DNA from: Profundicola chukchiensis
Lineage (GTDB): Bacteria; Bacteroidota; Bacteroidia; Flavobacteriales; Weeksellaceae
NCBI RefSeq assembly: GCF_029664245.1
Contig: NZ_JANAIE010000006.1
Span: 96,935 to 160,934, forward strand
Length of the DNA stretch: 64,000 nt
Direction of reading: 5' to 3'
The number at the start of each line of letters is the position of its first letter. Position 1 is the first letter of the stretch. A program made the position numbers and the translations under genes. Below the pieces are notes generated by a model that was not told the origin of the DNA, did no database searches, and saw only the letters and a list, made by a program, of their open reading frames with translations. Below are positions 56,301 through 64,000 of the stretch, piece by piece.

Positions 56301-58842
56301 TGTAGGTTATAACGGCCATACAGAATATAGTAATGATGGAATTTCGGAGATTATAATTTATGGTAGAGTATTAAGTGATTCAGAATTGCAACGTGTACGT
56401 ACTTATTTAGCAATTAAGTATGGAATAAGTTTAAATCCAAATACAGTTGGGGCAAGCAATGACTATATAGACTCTCAGTCTAATTTAATTTTTGATCCTG
56501 AAGATCATGTAGGTTTTAACCATAATATTAGCATAGTAGGTAGAGATAACACAGGGATTAACACCGATGCAGAGGAGGCGAATAAAGATTTGTTTCAAAA
56601 GCAATCTCGCTCGGTTAACGATAATGGCTTATTGACGCTATATGTTGATAATAGTGTAGAGCAGAATACTTTATTTAATAGTGAAAATAGTATTTCTATG
56701 GGCTATCCGAATAGAAACTTTTTTGTAATTGCAGATAATGATGAGGATTTAAGTCTGAGTTGCATGGATGGTATGCAAAGAATGAATCGTGTTTGGAAAA
56801 TGACAAGAGTTGGAAATCATCCTCGTGTTTCTATAGGTTTTGATCCTAATGAATTGCCTGAAGAGGTAACGACTCTATTGGTATCCTCTGATCCTAGTTT
56901 TCCTGCAAACAACACTAGTGTTCTTGAATTGAATAACTATACAGGAACGGGAACGGGAACGGCTTCAGCTAAAAAAGGTTATATTTTTGACTCTTCAAAT
57001 TCTAATTTAGAAGATGTTCCAAATGGCAAGTACTTCACATTCGGAAATGTAATTACACCTAGCTTTTCTTTTGAAACTTCTTATTGTAAAGGTGATACTC
57101 CAGTTGCGTTACCCACTACTTCAGAGAACGGTGTTGAGGGAACTTGGAGTCCGAGTAGCATTAATACTTCACAGCCTGGAAGCTATAGTTATGTTTTTAC
57201 TCCAAGTGCTGGAAATTGTGGTCTTCCTGTTACTATTACTGTAGAAATTACTGAAGATCTTGTATCCTTTAATAATTTAAATTTAACAGGTCATTGTGTT
57301 TATAGTGATGTTTCATTGGCTTTGGTAGACGATAATCAAGTGGTAGGTCATTGGGAAGATGCTGATGGTAATGATTTAGGAAATTCATTTACGTCCACCA
57401 CTGCAGGCGACGTCATTATATATTTTGTTCCAGATACAAGTCAAGCTGGTTGTTATGATAGAACACCGTTTACCTTTACATTTATTTCTTGTCCATGTCC
57501 AGAGCTTGAAATCACGATTCAAGCTACAGAACCTATTTGTGCAGGTTCAAGTATTGAGTTAACTGCAATAATTACGGGAGATGCAGAATTTGATCGATGG
57601 GAAACTTCAGGAAATGGAAGTTTTTCAAACGAATATTCTAATGAAACAACTTATACACCTAGTCCAGAGGATATATTAAACAATGAAGTAATAATCACTG
57701 CGTTCACTACTGCACCTAATACGAATAATCCAAATTGCGGTCCAGTTTCAGATTCAGAAACGATTATAATTATAAGCAAGCAAATAGCTGAATTTGAACA
57801 ATTAGAATTTAATATTTGTGAGGGAGAAGAATTCATACTTCCTACCCCCACGAATAATGTAGATGGAGCATGGTCACCAGCTGTTTATAGTGGAGAAGGA
57901 GATTATGTATTTACTCCTACTGCAGATTGTAATGAGACAACTACAATTAGTGTTTATGAACATGCCTTGCCACAGCTAGATAGTCCAGAAAATGTAGTGA
58001 GTTGTACATCTTATGAATTACCTATCCTAACTCATGGTAGCTATTTTACGGGGACTAATGGAACAGGAACACAACTTAGCGCTGGCGATGTTATTACGTC
58101 ATCACAAACAATTTATGTATATGCCGAGACAGGTGGATCGAATAATTGCGCAGCTGAAACTAGTTTTGAAATCACAATTGTAGAATTACCAGAGGTAGAT
58201 ATATTAGATGATGTAATAGTTTGTGAGTCTTATGAATTGCCAAACTTAAGCCATGGTAACTATTATACAGAACCCGATGGAGCAGGAACAGAATTAAATG
58301 CGGGAGATTTAATAACCTCATCCCAAACTATTTATATATATGCTGAGACAGGAGGAAATCCGAACTGTTCTAACGAATCCTCTTTTGACGTTACCATTAA
58401 GCAAATGGCTGAAATTGTTTTTGAATCATTGACTGATTTAAGCATTTGTGGGAACATGTCTTTGCCAGAAGTAGATAGCCTAGATACCGAAGATGATAAT
58501 AATGTTGCTGGAACTTGGTCTGTTGTGGAAAATAATAATGTCTATACCTATACATTCACACCAACAAATGAATGTTATGAAGCATATAGTTTCACGGTTA
58601 GTGTAGAAGATGTAATAACTCCAAACTTTGTGATACCTCCAAGTCAATGTGAGGGAGAGAGTTTTCCTTTAGAAAATGAATCACCAAATGGTATAACAGG
58701 TACTTGGTCTCCAGCTTTTGATCCATACAATACAACAACCTATACTTTTACTCCTGACGCTGGACAGTGCGCTAGTACGCAGGAGGTAACGATTATAATT
58801 AAAGATAAACCCATAACATCACCTATTCAACTATTGAATTGA
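53323..58842 (+). CDS. Giant secreted repeat protein, first gene of a sprC/sprD/sprB-like adhesin operon
   Basis: An 1839-residue exported protein. The start is a TTG: it gives a good signal peptide (MKTLSTYKRSLWRYILVALW...), an in-frame stop lies just upstream at 53299, and no ATG or GTG intervenes. Residues ~30-260 resemble an N-terminal lamin-tail-like domain (VLERGDVAILGVNTNNQLCG). Residues ~785-1240 hold a region with ISEIIIYGRVLSDSELQRV and NSISMGYPNRNFFVIADND (DUF8202-like, LamG-associated). The rest is Ig/HYR-like modules with GTWSPA and YTFTP motifs and paired cysteines. It ends in KDKPITSPIQLLN without a T9SS sorting domain that I can recognise. Confidence 0.8.
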   Translation: MKTLSTYKRSLWRYILVALWLCGTLTTWGQTVLERGDVAILGVNTNNQLCGSNTGSDIISIVFLKDIETGTSFIMTDNGYGRINDGFWGSTEGTIRFTYEGLPIIPKGTVVRFQTQISPDNIVKSITPLFLEWNIEKLSDGNFATFNIGVNGDQIYILSSNGWDNGIDTHQATFNGEVYYGMTTSSWCTNSCAGTSFSQLHPDIADCHSLELNGPPKKYSIYKGSTEATTKLAWFVRINNPNNWQDYNSCNDYNLNDTLDFIEIVDSVELLSINPDTICEGQSATLSFSLPDTGYNYDVVYNDGESDVSLTDINFNHTISVNPTQTTTYSIVSISIHGDSCPIFPDLETTQVTLNVNTSTSSIFENLPIEYCEGEDAVLLPTTSDNGVEGTWSPASIDTTTLGTQTYTFTPNDACYSEASFDLTVVPVPDRDYIIELSNSEHNQGDQQFQLRGTYEMCGNDLFDLPLAELQALLAHFDLVLTSPTGEEIDLTDEYTDWNGILRLIAQMQGFVEEGTWQVQVFYEDDNPALPYSGSTCSWSGSLELIIHSSPDAGENATLTLCAGETPTEEQLFDTLGGSPEPGGTWSQNEDIWTYTIESTAPCGNAQSTVTVNYQALIMPTFSLSSNYCQFSGPHNLPTTSNNSIMGDWFEHVSGNYIPISEINTDLIGVQTLVFVPHDGQGCVDEYTTTVNIRDAGGIALYNGNDIEVPENIIVLGDNTNYVESLVPGSNGTFTNSDDTLFTIDPSTGLITTNNNGLIGVSTVTYTLNNGCMTQIQISIVGPSLPGGVAIPSVWMKADENQHSLTRVVRPGGRVSEWVNTMSDRAVTQITNSKRPSYIENDAKSFNYHRYIKFNADNQQVLFRTPPLDYIHVLNSTFFNVSTALPDLNSVLMTYRIRQHYAFMYRPHSNVETENIYTAEGEETSSLYQNIVNLNSAALGQDYYSNDVARIFGSVDSASDIKGFVNEDIRSLSLRTQIPKNWYQPKFSIGARDVGYNGHTEYSNDGISEIIIYGRVLSDSELQRVRTYLAIKYGISLNPNTVGASNDYIDSQSNLIFDPEDHVGFNHNISIVGRDNTGINTDAEEANKDLFQKQSRSVNDNGLLTLYVDNSVEQNTLFNSENSISMGYPNRNFFVIADNDEDLSLSCMDGMQRMNRVWKMTRVGNHPRVSIGFDPNELPEEVTTLLVSSDPSFPANNTSVLELNNYTGTGTGTASAKKGYIFDSSNSNLEDVPNGKYFTFGNVITPSFSFETSYCKGDTPVALPTTSENGVEGTWSPSSINTSQPGSYSYVFTPSAGNCGLPVTITVEITEDLVSFNNLNLTGHCVYSDVSLALVDDNQVVGHWEDADGNDLGNSFTSTTAGDVIIYFVPDTSQAGCYDRTPFTFTFISCPCPELEITIQATEPICAGSSIELTAIITGDAEFDRWETSGNGSFSNEYSNETTYTPSPEDILNNEVIITAFTTAPNTNNPNCGPVSDSETIIIISKQIAEFEQLEFNICEGEEFILPTPTNNVDGAWSPAVYSGEGDYVFTPTADCNETTTISVYEHALPQLDSPENVVSCTSYELPILTHGSYFTGTNGTGTQLSAGDVITSSQTIYVYAETGGSNNCAAETSFEITIVELPEVDILDDVIVCESYELPNLSHGNYYTEPDGAGTELNAGDLITSSQTIYIYAETGGNPNCSNESSFDVTIKQMAEIVFESLTDLSICGNMSLPEVDSLDTEDDNNVAGTWSVVENNNVYTYTFTPTNECYEAYSFTVSVEDVITPNFVIPPSQCEGESFPLENESPNGITGTWSPAFDPYNTTTYTFTPDAGQCASTQEVTIIIKDKPITSPIQLLN

Positions 58843-58863
58843 TGAAAATTAAAAACTCATATT

Positions 58864-59559
58864 ATGAAAACGATTAAATTACTTTTGATTTTTCTTTTTG
58901 CATTGATAAGCATTGCTGTTAATGCACAACAAACTATTTGTTCACCTGAAGTCAAAAACTATACAGTGGACGTGAATGACCCCTCACCAGCAGGTTCTTA
59001 CGAATGGACTTTGTTAGACGAGGCAACAACTGATTTGTCTGTTGAAATAACAAATGCTGATACTAATAGTATTTCAATTGATTGGAGTAGTGCAACTTTA
59101 GATGCCTATCCAAGACCGCATACTTTTACGTTGACGGTCGTTGAAACAGTGGATGGTTGTTCTGGAGAGCCTCAAGAAATACAAATTATCTTGCAGTCAG
59201 GATATGAAGCACCTACTATAACAGCTATTGCAAACGCATTTTGTGTTGGAGATATTGAATTCTTTAACTTAACTGGAGGAACTCCTAATGCTCAAGTCAC
59301 TTATACAATAACTAGTGATAACGCAGGATTTACGCCAATAAATGCTACGGTTGTATTAGGTAATAACGGAGATGCTACGATTGCGATTCCAGGCTTAACA
59401 GATGCTAACACTACGGAGGTATTTACGCTTACATTAACAGAAGTTGATGATGAAACAGATACTGATAGTTGTTCTGCATTGATATTAGACCCAGCAGATT
59501 CTACTATGAGTGTAACGGTGAATCCAATTCCAACAACAACAGAGATTATTTTTGATTAA
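58864..59559 (+). CDS. Secreted Ig-like protein, second gene of the adhesin operon (SprD-like position)
   Basis: A 231-residue exported protein. It has a clear signal peptide (MKTIKLLLIFLFALISIAVNAQ) followed by QTICSPEVKNYTVDVNDPSP and AGSYEWTLLDEATTDLSVEI, the N-terminal module shared with the giant protein that follows (QTICTQDAMPKSYKVDWEE). A second Ig-like domain occupies ~115-225. It starts 21 bases after the first gene and ends 15 bases before the third. Small partner proteins of this kind sit between sprC and sprB in gliding Flavobacteriia; the match is by layout and is an inference. Confidence 0.65.
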   Translation: MKTIKLLLIFLFALISIAVNAQQTICSPEVKNYTVDVNDPSPAGSYEWTLLDEATTDLSVEITNADTNSISIDWSSATLDAYPRPHTFTLTVVETVDGCSGEPQEIQIILQSGYEAPTITAIANAFCVGDIEFFNLTGGTPNAQVTYTITSDNAGFTPINATVVLGNNGDATIAIPGLTDANTTEVFTLTLTEVDDETDTDSCSALILDPADSTMSVTVNPIPTTTEIIFD

Positions 59560-59574
59560 TCACTTATTGATGAA

Positions 59575-62500
59575 ATGAGTTCTAACCTCTCTACATATCA
59601 TTTAGGCTTTGTGCTCACCTTATTCCTCATATTCTGTATGGGGAGTGAGGTGAATGCGCAAGTGCCAACGCAAACGATATGTACGCAAGATGCGATGCCC
59701 AAATCCTATAAAGTGGATTGGGAAGAAAATGGAGGGGAAGGAACTCCTGGTTCAACTTATACTTGGGAGATATTAGAGGGAAGTTATAATGACTTAATTC
59801 AACCTACTACAGGGTCTGGAAATCAAATAGAAATTGTTTGGTCTACTGTTCCAGTGGGAACTTATACTTTGGTGGTAACAGAAACCACTAACTCTGGTTG
59901 TTTTAATCAAGAGGAGCTAGAGGTTATATTAGAAAACTGTGATTGCGATAATCCAGTTGAAGTATATATAAATGATGTTCAACCTATTTGCGAGGGTGAG
60001 ACAATTCAATTATCAGCTGAAATTATTAATGCTTCTACTGTTCAATGGTTTACCGCTGGAGATGGAGTGTTTGATGATAGTACGAGCTTTACGCCTGTAT
60101 ATACGCCGGGTAATAATGATATAAACAATGGGTTAGTGTCTCTTTCTGTAGTAACAGACGATCCAGTTGGCGTATGTGATGCTGGAAATGCTTCCGTTGA
60201 ATTAATTATCAATTCGCTTTCACAAGTTGATATGAGTTCTGTGAATGTGAATCATTGCTTAGGAAGTAGTTTTGAATTACCAACATCGGTAGAGGGAATT
60301 AGTGGAACATGGCAAGATGAAGAGGGAGAAATAGTTACACAACTTAATACCTCAACGATTGATGATGATTTAGTTTATTCTTTTATTCCTGATGATGATC
60401 AAGGCTGTTATGTAAATTCGACCGTGAGTTTTGTGATAGAGGCTTTAATGGATTTAAGTTTCGAAGAATTACCAGAGGAAAATGTTTGTGATGTTGCCGA
60501 TTTACCAATGGTGGAGAATTTACCAAACAGCTCGGAGCAAGGAGTAGCCGGCGCGTGGACTCAGGAAGACAATCAAGATGGAACTTATACTTATACTTTC
60601 ACGCCAACAGATACTTGTTACAATGAGTTTACTTTCACCGTGACTGTTACAGAATCTGTTGATGCTGAATTTGCTTATGTTGACGCTTCAGTTTGTGATG
60701 TAGCGGATCTTCCGTTAGTGGATGATTTAGCAACTCAAGACGACAACGGAGTTGACGGAACTTGGTCGATTAACCAGGTCGATGAGGTTTATACTTATAC
60801 CTTTACACCATCTGGAGAATGTTATAATGAGTTTGTTTTCACGGTGACAGTAACGGACTCTGTAGATACTGAGTTTGATTATACAGATTCTTCAGTATGT
60901 GATGTAGCGGATCTTCCGTTAGTGGATAATTTAGAAACGGAAGATAATAATGGCGTAGCCGGAACTTGGTCAGTTAGTCAAGTCGATGAGGTTTATACTT
61001 ATACCTTTACACCATCTGGAGGATGTTATAATGAATTCACTTTTGTTGTATCAGTAACTTCTTCAGTTGATACTGAATTTGACTATACAGACTCATCAGT
61101 TTGTGATGTTACAGAAATTCCTGATGTTTCAACTTTAGCTCCTCAAGACAATAACGGTGTTGATGGAACATGGACAATGAATCAAGTTGATGATGTTTAT
61201 ACTTATACATTCACACCAACCGATTCTTGTTTTAATGAATTCACTTTTGTTGTAACTGTATCCTCTTCAGTAGATACAGTATTTGACTATACAGACTTAT
61301 CAGTTTGTGATGCTGCAGAACTTCCAGCAGTTTCAACTTTAGCTCCTCAAGACAATAACGGTGTATTTGGAACATGGTCAGTGAATCAGGTTGATGATGA
61401 TTATATCTATACATTTACACCATCTGGAGGATGTTATAATGAATATTCATTTGTTGTAACAGTAACTTCTTCAGTAGATACTGTATTTGACTATACAGAC
61501 TCATCGGTCTGCGATGCTGCAGAACTTCCAGACGTTTCAACTTTAGACTCTCAAGATAATAATGGTGTTGATGGAACTTGGACAATGGGTCAAGTCGATG
61601 AAGTTTATACTTATACTTTCACACCATCTGGAGGATGTTATAATGAGTTTGTTTTCACGGTGACAGTAACGGACTCTGTAGATACTGAGTTTGATTATAC
61701 AGATTCTTCAGTTTGTGATGTAGCGGATCTTCCATTAGTTGATAATTTAGAAACGGAAGATAATAATGGCGTAGCCGGAACTTGGTCAGTTAGCCAAGTT
61801 GAAGATGTTTATACATATACTTTCACGCCAATAGATTCTTGTTATAATGAGTTTACTTTCACGGTAAATGTTAGTGATTCAGTTGATGCAGTATTCACTT
61901 ACACAGATAGTGCAGTGTGTGATGTTACAGAACTTCCAGAAGTTTCAACTTTAGACTCTCAAGATAATAACGGTGTTGATGGAACATGGTCAATGAATCA
62001 AGTTGATGATGTTTATACTTATACATTTACTCCAACAGATACTTGTTACAATGAGTTTATTTTCACAGTAACTGTTAGCGATTCAGTTGACACTGAATTT
62101 AGTTACACAGATAGTGCAGTATGTGATGCTGCAGGTCTTCCAGTTCTAGAAGATTTAGCAATTCAAGACAATAACGGTATTGATGGAGCTTGGTCAATGA
62201 ATCAAGATGATGATGTTTATACTTATACATTCACACCAATAGATTCTTGTTACAATGAGTTTGGTTTTACTGTAACTGTTAGCGATTCAGTTGACACTGA
62301 ATTTACTTATACCGATAGTTCCGTATGTGACGTGACAGAACTTCCAGAAGTTTCTACTTTAGGCTCTCAAGACAATAACGGTGTTGATGGAACATGGTCA
62401 ATGAACCAGGTTGATGGTGTTTATACTTATACCTTTACGCCAATAGATTCTTGTTATAATGAGTTTAGCTTCTCCGTAACTGTTAGTGATTCAGTTGACA

Positions 62501-64000
62501 CTGTATTTAATTATGTAGATAGTTCCGTATGTGATGCTGTAGAGCTTCCAGAAGTTTCAACTTTAGACTCTCAAGATAATAACGGTGTAGCTGGAACATG
62601 GTCAGTGAATCAAATTGATGTTGTTTATACATATACTTTCACACCAACAGAAGATTGTTACAATGAGTTTAGTTTTACTGTAACTATTAGTGATTCAGTT
62701 GATACCGTATTTATTTACACAGATAGTGCAGTATGTGATGTCACAGAGCTTCCAGAAGTAGGAGAATTAGCAACTCAAGACAATAACGGTATTGATGGAA
62801 CTTGGTCAGTGAATCAAGTTGATGATGTTTATACATATACTTTCACGCCAACAGATACTTGTTACAATGAGTTTAGCTTCACTGTAACTGTTAGTGATTC
62901 AGTTGACACCGTATTTACTTACACAGATAGTGCAGTGTGTGATGTTACAGAGCTTCCAATAGTTTCAAACTTAAACCCTCAAGACAATAACGGTGTTGAT
63001 GGAACTTGGTCAGTTAGTCAAGTTGATGGTGTTTATACTTACACCTTTACACCATCTGGAGGATGTTATAATGAATATTCATTTGTTGTAGCAGTAACTT
63101 CTTCAGTAGATACTATATTTGACTATACATACTCATCAGTCTGCGATGCTGGAGAGCTTCCAGCAGTTACTAATTTAAACACTCAAGACAATAACGGTGT
63201 TGATGGAACATGGACTGTTGCTCAAACAGGCGATGATTATACCTATACGTTCACGCCATCTGGAGGATGTTATAATGAATATTCATTTGTTGTAACAGTA
63301 ACTTCTTCAGTTGACACTGTATTTGACTATACAGACTCATCAGTCTGCGATGCTGCAGAACTTCCAGCAGTTACTAATTTAAACTCTCAAGATAATAACG
63401 GAATTGACGGCGCTTGGACCGTGAATCAAGTTGATGATGATTATACCTATACATTTACACCAACAGGCGGATGTTACAACGAGTTTAGTTTCACGGTAAC
63501 AATAACAGAAACAGTTGCTACTGAGTTTAATTATGTTGACGCTTCAGTTTGTGGTGTAGCGGATCTTCCGTTAGTGGATGATTTAGCAACTCAAGACGAC
63601 AACGGAGTTGACGGCGCTTGGTCAGTTAATCAAGTAGATGATGTTTATACATATACTTTCACACCAACAGATACTTGTTACAACGAATTTAGCTTCACAG
63701 TAACTATTAGTGATTCAGTTGACACTGTGTTTACTTACACAGATAGTTCCGTATGTGATGTGATAGATCCTCCAGAAGTTGGAGGTTTACAAACAAACGA
63801 CAACAACGGTGTAGCTGGAACTTGGTCGGTAGATCAGGTTGATGGTGTTTATACTTATACATTCACACCATCTGGAGGATGTTATAATGAATTTACTTTC
63901 GCGGTAACTGTTAGTGAATCAGTTGACACTGTATTTACCTACACAGATAGTTCTGTATGTGATGTTGCAGAACTTCCAGAAGTTTCAACTTTAGACCCTC
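59575..64000 (+). CDS. Giant SprB-like surface adhesin with 68-residue tandem repeats, 3' end cut by window
   Basis: The frame opens at the ATG at 59575 (an ATG at 59570 is followed at once by a stop) and stays open to the window edge, at least 1475 residues. A signal peptide (LGFVLTLFLIFCMGSEVNAQ) is followed by the same QTIC module as in the upstream gene, two Ig-like domains (~120-300), then 17 or more tandem units from residue ~305. Each unit has two cysteines, VCD near its start and CYNEF ~40 residues on, around GTWS and VYTYTFTP. Likely a gliding/adhesion protein secreted by the T9SS; the expected C-terminal sorting domain lies outside the window. Confidence 0.85.
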   Translation, partial: MSSNLSTYHLGFVLTLFLIFCMGSEVNAQVPTQTICTQDAMPKSYKVDWEENGGEGTPGSTYTWEILEGSYNDLIQPTTGSGNQIEIVWSTVPVGTYTLVVTETTNSGCFNQEELEVILENCDCDNPVEVYINDVQPICEGETIQLSAEIINASTVQWFTAGDGVFDDSTSFTPVYTPGNNDINNGLVSLSVVTDDPVGVCDAGNASVELIINSLSQVDMSSVNVNHCLGSSFELPTSVEGISGTWQDEEGEIVTQLNTSTIDDDLVYSFIPDDDQGCYVNSTVSFVIEALMDLSFEELPEENVCDVADLPMVENLPNSSEQGVAGAWTQEDNQDGTYTYTFTPTDTCYNEFTFTVTVTESVDAEFAYVDASVCDVADLPLVDDLATQDDNGVDGTWSINQVDEVYTYTFTPSGECYNEFVFTVTVTDSVDTEFDYTDSSVCDVADLPLVDNLETEDNNGVAGTWSVSQVDEVYTYTFTPSGGCYNEFTFVVSVTSSVDTEFDYTDSSVCDVTEIPDVSTLAPQDNNGVDGTWTMNQVDDVYTYTFTPTDSCFNEFTFVVTVSSSVDTVFDYTDLSVCDAAELPAVSTLAPQDNNGVFGTWSVNQVDDDYIYTFTPSGGCYNEYSFVVTVTSSVDTVFDYTDSSVCDAAELPDVSTLDSQDNNGVDGTWTMGQVDEVYTYTFTPSGGCYNEFVFTVTVTDSVDTEFDYTDSSVCDVADLPLVDNLETEDNNGVAGTWSVSQVEDVYTYTFTPIDSCYNEFTFTVNVSDSVDAVFTYTDSAVCDVTELPEVSTLDSQDNNGVDGTWSMNQVDDVYTYTFTPTDTCYNEFIFTVTVSDSVDTEFSYTDSAVCDAAGLPVLEDLAIQDNNGIDGAWSMNQDDDVYTYTFTPIDSCYNEFGFTVTVSDSVDTEFTYTDSSVCDVTELPEVSTLGSQDNNGVDGTWSMNQVDGVYTYTFTPIDSCYNEFSFSVTVSDSVDTVFNYVDSSVCDAVELPEVSTLDSQDNNGVAGTWSVNQIDVVYTYTFTPTEDCYNEFSFTVTISDSVDTVFIYTDSAVCDVTELPEVGELATQDNNGIDGTWSVNQVDDVYTYTFTPTDTCYNEFSFTVTVSDSVDTVFTYTDSAVCDVTELPIVSNLNPQDNNGVDGTWSVSQVDGVYTYTFTPSGGCYNEYSFVVAVTSSVDTIFDYTYSSVCDAGELPAVTNLNTQDNNGVDGTWTVAQTGDDYTYTFTPSGGCYNEYSFVVTVTSSVDTVFDYTDSSVCDAAELPAVTNLNSQDNNGIDGAWTVNQVDDDYTYTFTPTGGCYNEFSFTVTITETVATEFNYVDASVCGVADLPLVDDLATQDDNGVDGAWSVNQVDDVYTYTFTPTDTCYNEFSFTVTISDSVDTVFTYTDSSVCDVIDPPEVGGLQTNDNNGVAGTWSVDQVDGVYTYTFTPSGGCYNEFTFAVTVSESVDTVFTYTDSSVCDVAELPEVSTLDP
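60487..64000 (+). repeat. 204-bp tandem repeat array encoding 68-residue Ig-like units
   Basis: The anchor TG(T/C)G(A/G)T of the VCD codons recurs at 60487, 60694, 60898, 61102, 61306, 61510, 61714, 61918, 62122, 62326, 62530, 62734, 62938, 63142, 63346, 63550, 63754 and 63958. The first interval is 207 bp and all sixteen others are exactly 204 bp. The array continues past the window. Confidence 0.95.

Overview
The window is low-GC chromosomal DNA from a member of the Bacteroidota, most likely order Flavobacteriales. The evidence is the Bacteroidota-type promoters (TTG, about 19 bases, TAnnTTTG) with little sign of Shine-Dalgarno sequences, the type IX secretion gene porT directly behind ubiE, T9SS sorting domains, DUF4286, DUF4199 and head-GIN proteins, a propeller-type sensor kinase, and giant repeat adhesins of the gliding-motility kind. 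I cannot name the genus. I saw no rRNA, tRNA, CRISPR array or transposase.

Layout. 1-8640 is mainly housekeeping: a NUDIX regulator divergent from pfkA-gapA, two sugar kinases, an NlpC/P60 peptidase with an O-methyltransferase, a succinyl-CoA:3-ketoacid CoA-transferase pair and a SMUG2-type uracil-DNA glycosylase. 8641-8992 is the broken C-terminus of a TonB-dependent receptor. 9244-14705 holds a three-gene signalling module: a lipoprotein-like propeller histidine kinase, a response regulator fused to a class III nucleotidyl cyclase, and, 16 bases later, a small membrane protein resembling the PycTM effectors of Pycsar anti-phage systems. 14722-45732 returns to core genes: comM, cdd, pdhA-pdhC, pabB-pabC, osmC, rpsA, pgm, a GT2 glycosyltransferase, a nucleoside phosphorylase, yciH, an amylase with a 2OG-Fe oxygenase, rsmB, a CoA transferase, a secreted transglutaminase/FG-GAP protein, uspA, and ubiE-porT.

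46300-51600 is a gene-poor island packed with short palindromic repeats. It holds one confident gene, a GNAT-nitrilase fusion at 49195-50727. The repeats fall into two structural families whose loops are constant while their stems vary with compensating changes.

51806-64000 encodes surface proteins: a Calx-beta/carbohydrate-binding secreted protein, then an apparent three-gene adhesin operon. Its last member runs off the window and contains at least 17 tandem 68-residue units with an almost exact 204-bp period. That array contains no lysine, arginine or histidine that I could find, so it is extremely acidic. The operon resembles sprC-sprD-sprB of gliding bacteria.

The strongest candidates for something new are the two-component-controlled cyclase/PycTM module, the covarying repeat families, and the base-free acidic adhesin array.
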